59,629 bases of DNA, taken from contig BOKF01000050.1 of NCBI GenBank assembly GCA_016860845.1, positions 1-59,629 on the forward strand. The letters are read 5' to 3'. The notes beneath the pieces were generated by a model. The model was not told the DNA's origin, searched no databases, and saw only the letters and a program-made list of their open reading frames with translations. This document shows positions 54,295 through 59,629 of the stretch, one piece after another (positions within the stretch are counted from its first letter, which is position 1; each line of letters starts with the position of its first letter). A program made the translations under genes and the position numbers. The DNA is from Chloroflexota bacterium. GTDB taxonomy: Bacteria > Chloroflexota > Anaerolineae > 4572-78 > J111.

Positions 54295-55059
54295 TTTCAC
54301 GCCTTCTCTTTTTAACTGCCGCAAAAACTCCGCGCTCTTTAACCGCCGTTCGAGTAGGAAGGTGATGTAATTAAACAGCAGGCTTTCGACGTGCTGCCGC
54401 GTGGCCGGGGTAAGCTGCAACTTGGCAATCTTCTCCCATGGCTCCGTTTGCAGGTAGCGCAGCACTTTGAGCACCGGCAGGGGCAGCGGCTCGGCGTTGG
54501 GACGAGCTTCGCCGTGCCGGGGGCAGAGCGCGCCGCCATCTACAAAGTGGAAAAAGTTAGTCACCGGCTCCAAGGCTTCGCCGCAGGCCACACAGAAGTG
54601 AAGCTGCGGCTGAAAGCCGGTCAAGCTGAGCAAGTGCAGCTCAAAATAACGCAGGGCCAGGAAGGGATCGTCGGAGTGGCTGAGATGAGCCAGGGTCAGC
54701 GTCAGCAGTTGAAACAAAGGCGCGTTGGCATCGTGCTCCTCGGTGAAGCGATCCACCAGTTCGGCCAGGTAGTAGGCGTGGCTGGTCTTCTCCAAATCTT
54801 CGCGCAAATCCCGGTACGGCTCGACAATTTCGGCCTGGGAAATAATGTCCCAGGTGCGTCCCTGGGCCACCAGCATATCGGTCAGCATAAACAGCTCGAC
54901 ATGCCCTGCTTTGCGGCTAGTCGTTTTGCGGACACCTTTGGCCAGCAAGCGCAGTTTGCCGCGTTCCGGGGTCAACACGGTTAGCAGCCGGTCGGCCTCG
55001 CCAAAGTCGCTGCGGCGTAGAATGACAGCATCGGTACGGTAAAGACGTTCATTAGCCAT
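54283..55059 (-). CDS. recO: DNA repair protein RecO
   Basis: A recombination mediator of 258 residues that loads RecA and anneals strands with RecF/RecR. It has an N-terminal OB fold (YRTDAVILRRSDFGEADRLLTVLTPERGKLRLLAKGVRK), a helical domain, and a zinc-type cluster CVACGE...ALCPRHG near 150-180. The C-terminal few residues come from a heptamer array. Standard length. Its promoter region (55060-55170) contains no clear elements. Confidence 0.96.
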   Translation of the reverse strand: MANERLYRTDAVILRRSDFGEADRLLTVLTPERGKLRLLAKGVRKTTSRKAGHVELFMLTDMLVAQGRTWDIISQAEIVEPYRDLREDLEKTSHAYYLAELVDRFTEEHDANAPLFQLLTLTLAHLSHSDDPFLALRYFELHLLSLTGFQPQLHFCVACGEALEPVTNFFHFVDGGALCPRHGEARPNAEPLPLPVLKVLRYLQTEPWEKIAKLQLTPATRQHVESLLFNYITFLLERRLKSAEFLRQLKREGVKRDA

Positions 55060-55170
55060 AAGCAGGAATTATACTCTGGGCAGGGGGGATGAGCAAGGAT
55101 AATGTAATTAGTCCCGGTTTAGGTTACGGGTGATTTGACAAGCACCTAAAAATGATATTTACTTTCCGAC

Positions 55171-55266
55171 ATGATACGTAATGCGTGATGGCTTCCAGGT
55201 AAGATTTCTTACGCATCACGTACCACGCATCACAGATCTTGGATAACAATTTTCTTGAAGTTGCCT
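55171..55266. repeat. Heptamer hairpin, copy B, with shared 3' flank
   Basis: The left arm (about 55171-55190) and right arm (about 55209-55233) use the same TGATGCG/TGATACG words as copy A. The loop segment 55183-55216 is the reverse complement of 40-73 (31 of 34), but the flank 55229-55266 matches 88-125 directly (32 of 38). It ends 19 bp before the ROK-like gene. Confidence 0.85.
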
Positions 55267-55285
55267 GAGCTACAAGGAACCGACG

Positions 55286-56671
55286 ATGACCTTTCATCTG
55301 GCGAAACCCAAACTGGTCCCCCCGCTCGACCAGGACTTCTGCCCGGCAGTTTTAGCCAACCACGCCTTTACCCAGGAGGTTGAAGAGGCGGGTGTGCCGT
55401 TGGTGATGGGTCTGGAGCGGGCCGACGGCAGTGTATCTCGTTTTGAGACCAGGGTTTTTCCTGACCATCACCCCCGCGCCGAAGCCAATCTGATGTATGT
55501 CGAGCGACTGCTTAAATTTCTGCTCTGGCAGCGCGGCGGCTGGAAGGTTTATGTCGGCGGCCCCCCATCCGTTGGGCATTATCTCAAACAATGTTATGCT
55601 CCTGAAGGCGCTCGTTCATTCGATTTTCACTTTATGGGCGAGAGTGTTTACCAAAAACCCTTCACCGTAGTTGAGTGCGCTGCGGCTGACGTCCCGGCTG
55701 AAAAGGAAAGCGAGCAAGCTTTAGGCCGGCACCTGGAAGGATGCCGCATCGGCTTTGATTTAGGCGCATCCGATCTCAAGATAGCGGCTGTGGTTGACGG
55801 GCAAGCCATCTTTAGCGAGGAGATTGTCTGGGAGCCGCGCCGGCAGACCGACCCGCACTATCACTACCATCACATTATGGCCGCTCTGAAACTGGCCGCA
55901 TCGAAAATGCCCCGCGTAGACACCATTGGGGGCAGTTCAGCCGGGGTCTATATCAATAATCGGGCCATGGTCGCTTCCCTCTTTCGCGGTATTCCCCCGG
56001 ATCGGTTTGATGAGGTCAGAAACATGTTCCTGCGCATTCGTGAAGAAATGGGCGTGCCTTTGGAGGTTGTCAACGACGGCGAGGTCACCGCTCTGGCCGG
56101 CTCGATGTCGCTGGAGGATAATGCGATTCTGGGGATCGCCCTGGGATCGAGCGAGGCGGCGGGTTATGTCACGCCCCAGGGCAACATTACCGGCTGGCTC
56201 AACGAATTGGCCTTTGCGCCGGTTGACTACAGCCCCGCCGCTCCTGTTGACGAATGGTCGGGTGACAGAGGCTGCGGCGCGCTTTATTTCTCGCAGCAGT
56301 GTGTCTTTCGCCTGGCCCCTAAGGTGGGGCTTGAGCTGCCCAACGATCTAACCGACGCCGCCAAGCTCAAGCTGGTCCAGGAAAAACTTGAAGCAGGACA
56401 CGCCGGGGCGAGACAAATCTGGCAGAGTATGGGCTGCTACCTGGGCTATGGTATTGCCCACTACGCCGACTTTTACCCGTTGAAGCACGTCCTTATCTTG
56501 GGCCGCTGCACTTCAGGCAGCGGCGGTCCCCTGATGCTGGCCGGGGCCAATGAAGTCCTGGCGACAGAGTTCCCCGAATTGGCCCGGCAAATCAATCTGC
56601 ACCTGCCGGACGAAAAGAGCCGGCGGGTGGGGCAATCCATCGCCGCCGCCAGCCTGCCAGCACTCAGCTAA
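55286..56671 (+). CDS. ROK-like sugar kinase/actin-fold protein
   Basis: A 461-residue protein with an N-terminal module of about 140 residues I do not recognise, followed by an actin-like ATPase fold. The phosphate-1 loop is CRIGFDLGASDLKIAAV (about 152-168), the sugar/Asp region is EVVNDGEVTALAG, and the phosphate-2-like segment is AILGIALGSSEAAGYV. This resembles ROK kinases, but the typical CXCGXXGC zinc motif is missing. Followed 96 bp later by a PIG-L deacetylase. Amino-sugar metabolism is a reasonable guess. Confidence 0.75.
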   Translation: MTFHLAKPKLVPPLDQDFCPAVLANHAFTQEVEEAGVPLVMGLERADGSVSRFETRVFPDHHPRAEANLMYVERLLKFLLWQRGGWKVYVGGPPSVGHYLKQCYAPEGARSFDFHFMGESVYQKPFTVVECAAADVPAEKESEQALGRHLEGCRIGFDLGASDLKIAAVVDGQAIFSEEIVWEPRRQTDPHYHYHHIMAALKLAASKMPRVDTIGGSSAGVYINNRAMVASLFRGIPPDRFDEVRNMFLRIREEMGVPLEVVNDGEVTALAGSMSLEDNAILGIALGSSEAAGYVTPQGNITGWLNELAFAPVDYSPAAPVDEWSGDRGCGALYFSQQCVFRLAPKVGLELPNDLTDAAKLKLVQEKLEAGHAGARQIWQSMGCYLGYGIAHYADFYPLKHVLILGRCTSGSGGPLMLAGANEVLATEFPELARQINLHLPDEKSRRVGQSIAAASLPALS

Positions 56672-56720
56672 AGGTGTGTTCACGCGCCTGTGGCACGCCA
56701 CCAACAATGAAAATCCTTTT

Positions 56721-56748
56721 GGCGGTCGGCGGTCAGCCGTCGGCAGTC
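56721..56748. repeat. GGCGGTC-type heptamer array, copy 4
   Basis: GGCGGTC, GGCGGTC, AGCCGTC, GGCAGTC, in the gap between the ROK-like and deacetylase genes. 26 of 28 bases match 49749-49776. Confidence 0.85.
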
Positions 56749-56767
56749 TATTTACAAGGAGTAGTCC

Positions 56768-57628
56768 GTGAAATTTAATCGTGATACCGCCCAAATTTTT
56801 GTTCCCGATGGCCTGCCCGTCGAGCCGGCTTTGTCACGAACCACGCACCTGGCTGTGGGCGCTCACCAGGATGATCTGGAAATTATGGCCGTTGACGGGA
56901 TTTTGGCCTGTTTTCAGCGTGAGGATAAATGGTTTACCGGCGTCGTCGTCACCGACGGGCGTGGGTCGCCGCGCAGCGGGGTGTACCAAAATTACAGCGA
57001 CGACCAGATGTGGGCTGTTCGCAACAAGGAGCAGCAGAAAGCCGCCCTCATCGGCGAGTATGCGGCTCAGGTTTTGCTCGATTATCCCAGCAGCGCGGTT
57101 AAGGACGGGGCTAACAAGCTGCCGGTTGCAGATATAGCCCAGCTTTTGAAAATCGCCCGGCCTGAAGTGGTCTACACCCACAACCTGGCCGATAAACATC
57201 CCACCCATATCGGTGTGGCGCTAAAGGTCATCGAGGCTATTCGCAGCCTGCCGGAGTCAGAGCGTCCTCAAAAATTGTATGGCTGCGAAGTCTGGCGTGA
57301 CCTGGATTGGATGGTGGACGAGGATAAAGTGGTCTTTAATTGTTCCACCCATGATAATTTACAAACAACCCTGGTCGGTGTGTTCGACTCACAGGTGAGC
57401 GGCGGCAAGCGGTATGACCTGGCTACGCTGGGCCGCCGCCGGGCGCACGCCACGTATCACGCCTCGCACGAAACCGATGTCACCACCGGCCTGACCTTCG
57501 CCATGGATCTGACCCCGCTGATCCAAAATACGGCCCTGGATATTTCCGCTTATGTGCAAAACTTCATCCATCGCTTTGCCGAGGATATCAAGCAGCGCAT
57601 TAACCAAATGGCTCCGGCCGGTTTGTAG
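56768..57628 (+). CDS. PIG-L/LmbE-family deacetylase
   Basis: A zinc-dependent N-deacetylase of 286 residues. The metal motif is LAVGAHQDDLEIMA (AHxDD, about 29-42) and the third ligand is in THNLADKHPTHIGVAL (HxxH). Family members deacetylate GlcNAc-linked lipids, bacillithiol/mycothiol precursors or antibiotics. The ROK-like partner upstream fits a GlcNAc-type substrate, but that is inference. GTG start; RBS AAGGAG. Confidence 0.9.
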   Translation: MKFNRDTAQIFVPDGLPVEPALSRTTHLAVGAHQDDLEIMAVDGILACFQREDKWFTGVVVTDGRGSPRSGVYQNYSDDQMWAVRNKEQQKAALIGEYAAQVLLDYPSSAVKDGANKLPVADIAQLLKIARPEVVYTHNLADKHPTHIGVALKVIEAIRSLPESERPQKLYGCEVWRDLDWMVDEDKVVFNCSTHDNLQTTLVGVFDSQVSGGKRYDLATLGRRRAHATYHASHETDVTTGLTFAMDLTPLIQNTALDISAYVQNFIHRFAEDIKQRINQMAPAGL

Positions 57629-57630
57629 GT

Positions 57631-58044
57631 TTACAGGATTTCCAGGTTTTCCGGCCCGAAACCGTGAGGAAGTAAATCGTTAAGGGTCACGACTTGATAG
57701 TTGCCCTTGATGTCCCCTATAATAACCGTCAAATTGGGAGCGAATTCGCGCATCACCTGGCGGCACACCCCGCACGGAGCGCCGCCGTTGCCGGTCACCA
57801 CGGCAATGGCAGCAAATTCACGCTCTCCTTCGGAGACAGCCTTAAAGATAGCCGTCCGTTCCGCGCAATTGGAGGGGGTGTAGGCCGCATTTTCGATATT
57901 GCAGCCGGTATAAATTTTACCCCTTGTGGTCAGCAGCGCTGCCCCCACTTTGTAATGGGAGTAGGGTGAGTAGGATTTTTCTCTGGCTTCAATCGCTGCC
58001 TGGAGCAAATGATCCCACTGGGAAGTTTTAGGTGAGTCGGTCAT
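57631..58044 (-). CDS. cdd: Cytidine deaminase
   Basis: A pyrimidine salvage enzyme, 137 residues, homotetrameric three-Cys type. The zinc ligands are in SNCAERTAIFKA (Cys, with catalytic Glu) and GGAPCGVCRQVMREF (two Cys). The N-terminus YSPYSHYKVGAALLT is typical. It converts cytidine and deoxycytidine to uridine forms. Convergent with the deacetylase, 2 bp apart. Followed upstream by the CorC-like gene on the same strand with a 59-bp gap. Confidence 0.97.
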   Translation of the reverse strand: MTDSPKTSQWDHLLQAAIEAREKSYSPYSHYKVGAALLTTRGKIYTGCNIENAAYTPSNCAERTAIFKAVSEGEREFAAIAVVTGNGGAPCGVCRQVMREFAPNLTVIIGDIKGNYQVVTLNDLLPHGFGPENLEIL

Positions 58045-58103
58045 AGTTCACCTGTAAAGAGGGGAAGGTTGGAAGAACGGCATTTTGCCCATTCGTCCCT
58101 GGC

Positions 58104-59495
58104 TTATGAAGAGCTGGAGGTGACATTACGGGGATTGTTGACAAACGCGGATGATTTTTTAGCGGCGGCTGTGAGTTCATTTTTCTCTTTGTTGGTCTGC
58201 TTACCATTTTCCTCTTCATGCTTGATGCGCTGCGCTTTCACCTTGACAATCCGCCGCCCCTCAACGGCTAACACCGTCAACTGTAAATTGGCCACCTCCA
58301 GTGAGTCGCCCACCACCGGCACCCGGCCCAGCATTGAATAAACCAGCCCGCCCAGTGTATCGCTCTCATCTGTTGGCAACTCTACCGACATAATATCGTT
58401 GACGTCATCCAGGTCTATCCGGGCGCTAAAAATATACTCGTCGTCGGAGATGCGATCCATGAGAAACTCTTCGGTATCATACTCATCCTGGATTTCGCCG
58501 ACAATCTCCTCCAAAATATCCTCAATGGTGACCAACCCGGCCGTGCCGCCATACTCGTCAACCACAATCGCAATATGGACCTTTTTCGATTGCAGTTCCC
58601 GCAGTAAATCACTCACCGGCTTGGTTTCAGGCACATAATAAACCTCCCGCTCCAAGCCTCGCACGGGGCGAGGTTCACCCCCGTTCCGCCAGTGGGCCAG
58701 CAAATCCTTGGCATAGAGAATGCCGATGATATTATCAATATTATCATCGTAAACCGGTACCCTCGAATGACCGGCTTCCAAAATCGTATCGAGAGCTTCA
58801 ACCACTGCTGTATCGGCCTCAACTGCTACAACGTCAATGCGCGGAACCATTATTTCTCGCGCCAGCGTGTCGCCCAAGTCGAAGATAGAGTAAATCATCT
58901 CCTTTTCTTCTTCCTTAAGCAGCCCACCCTCCTCGCCGGCGTCCACATAAGTCCGCAAATCTTCTTCGGTGATGGTCCCCAGGCCGTAATCCCCCGGCTC
59001 ATCCCACCGCCCCGTCAACCCCCGGCCAATCTTCGTAATCAAGCGAGCTAACGGAGCCGCAACGTAAGACAGGAGATTAAAAGGGTAAATTGACCAGAGA
59101 GCTATCGGTTCAGCATAATTGCGCGCAATTTCTCTGGGAATAAGTTCGCCAAAGATGAGCGTAGTCAAGACAGCCACAACAGTCACCATGATCATGGCGG
59201 CAAAACTGTTAATGGACATCAGTTGGGCCAGAGGAAGGGTGTACACAAAGGCGGCAAAGCCGATGAAGAAAAATCCCAGGAACTTGAGGATTAACTGTTC
59301 AGTGGTCAGCAAACGTGTGGCGTCTTCGGCCAGATTATTGACCAGTTCCGCGGCGTGATTGCCTTCCTCCACCAACTGCAAACGCCGAGACCTACGCATG
59401 GATACGATGGCCTCTTTAACCATCGCGAAAAAAGCATGAATAGTCAGTAAAACGGCCAAGACAATTACAGGCGTTGAACTCGCAGGATCTAACAT
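58104..59495 (-). CDS. CNNM/CorC-type membrane protein (hemolysin-like, DUF21-CBS)
   Basis: A 463-residue membrane protein: a DUF21 transmembrane domain (about 1-190, four helices; signature FGELIPREIARNYAEPIALW), a CBS pair (about 210-330; REIMVPRIDVVAVEAD, LRELQSKKVHIAIVVDEYGGTAGLVTIEDILEEIVGEI), and a C-terminal CorC_HlyC domain (about 350-430). Members are implicated in Mg/Co efflux or sodium-coupled magnesium transport. The Lys/Asn-rich tail is variable. Confidence 0.93.
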   Translation of the reverse strand: MLDPASSTPVIVLAVLLTIHAFFAMVKEAIVSMRRSRRLQLVEEGNHAAELVNNLAEDATRLLTTEQLILKFLGFFFIGFAAFVYTLPLAQLMSINSFAAMIMVTVVAVLTTLIFGELIPREIARNYAEPIALWSIYPFNLLSYVAAPLARLITKIGRGLTGRWDEPGDYGLGTITEEDLRTYVDAGEEGGLLKEEEKEMIYSIFDLGDTLAREIMVPRIDVVAVEADTAVVEALDTILEAGHSRVPVYDDNIDNIIGILYAKDLLAHWRNGGEPRPVRGLEREVYYVPETKPVSDLLRELQSKKVHIAIVVDEYGGTAGLVTIEDILEEIVGEIQDEYDTEEFLMDRISDDEYIFSARIDLDDVNDIMSVELPTDESDTLGGLVYSMLGRVPVVGDSLEVANLQLTVLAVEGRRIVKVKAQRIKHEEENGKQTNKEKNELTAAAKKSSAFVNNPRNVTSSSS

Positions 59496-59507
59496 AACTC
59501 CCTAGTA

Positions 59508-59629
59508 TTACAGCGCAATGTTGACCACGGCTGAGAGACCAAGTTGAGCCAATTTGGATTTACGATGAGACAGATAAGCGACATGATTGCGTTTTTGATA
59601 GTAGCGCACCAAGTGCAGGGCGGCCGCGG
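59508..59629 (-). CDS. 3' end of a gene cut by the window edge
   Basis: The minus strand is open from the window end to TAA at 59510-59508 and encodes about 39 residues, including [17 protein letters not shown] and [11 protein letters not shown]. The basic composition and codon pattern look like real coding sequence. The residues upstream are outside the window, so the family cannot be named. It ends 12 bp before the CorC-type gene start. Confidence 0.55.
   Translation of the reverse strand, partial: AAALHLVRYYQKRNHVAYLSHRKSKLAQLGLSAVVNIAL

Overview
This window looks like a chromosomal segment of an uncultured Chloroflexota bacterium, probably Anaerolineae-like. The evidence is circumstantial. 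Glycyl-tRNA synthetase is a single fused alpha-beta chain. One peptide-binding lipoprotein has a Val/Glu/Lys-rich spacer after its signal peptide. There are large secreted proteins with Pro/Thr-rich linkers and lamin-tail domains, and a c-type cytochrome of a kind I associate with this phylum. No rRNA, tRNA, CRISPR array, prophage or intact transposase gene was seen. Most of the window is ordinary core and accessory chromosome.

Layout. 0.2-4.4 kb, plus strand: a 2-oxoacid dehydrogenase E2 with two lipoyl domains, a MntA/HepT toxin-antitoxin pair, a family 2 glycosyltransferase and an omega-amidase-like hydrolase. 4.7-19.1 kb, minus strand: a giant secreted lamin-tail/PHP protein, a short-chain dehydrogenase, a c-type cytochrome, and a complete oligopeptide ABC transporter (two permeases, two ATPases, two binding proteins). 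19.2-27.8 kb, plus strand: an unknown gene, a glycogen-synthase-like enzyme, a YvcK-family protein, GAPDH, Rho behind a long leader, and a LysM/M23 peptidase. 27.8-33.6 kb, minus strand: phosphohexomutase, a GT78/GT81-like glycosyltransferase, glycerate kinase and a sugar-type binding protein. 33.7-49.7 kb, mostly plus strand: Apt, GlgB (minus), a membrane protein, MenG/UbiE, a methyltransferase, a response regulator (minus), PBP1A, SurE, a PH/DUF1648 membrane protein, an MFS exporter, a TPR protein and an SH3 lipoprotein. 49.8-59.6 kb: GlyQS, a helicase/GxxExxY gene graveyard, a Uma2 nuclease and RecO (all minus), a ROK-like kinase and a PIG-L deacetylase (plus), then cytidine deaminase, a CorC/CNNM-type protein and the 3' end of one more gene (minus).

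How the genes fit together. Glycogen-synthase-like protein, branching enzyme, phosphohexomutase, GAPDH and YvcK form a loose carbon-storage/central-carbon neighbourhood. Phosphohexomutase, glycosyltransferase and glycerate kinase suggest metabolism of a glycosylglycerate-type compound. PBP1A, the M23 peptidase and YvcK touch the cell wall.

The most unusual feature is a family of degenerate tandem repeats, mostly with a 7-bp period. They occur about every 2-4 kb and are often paired as imperfect inverted arms forming hairpins. They fill intergenic spaces, supply the 3' ends of some genes, and are read through in frame inside at least five genes: cytochrome c (twice), glycerate kinase, UbiE/MenG (8-bp period), the GlyRS linker, and the unknown gene at 19.2 kb (twice). 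Two copies, at opposite ends of the window, share a flank in the same orientation but carry the hairpin loop in opposite orientations. The closest named class I know is the heptanucleotide STRR repeats of heterocystous cyanobacteria. Two MITE-like inverted-repeat elements with apparent target-site duplications are also present.
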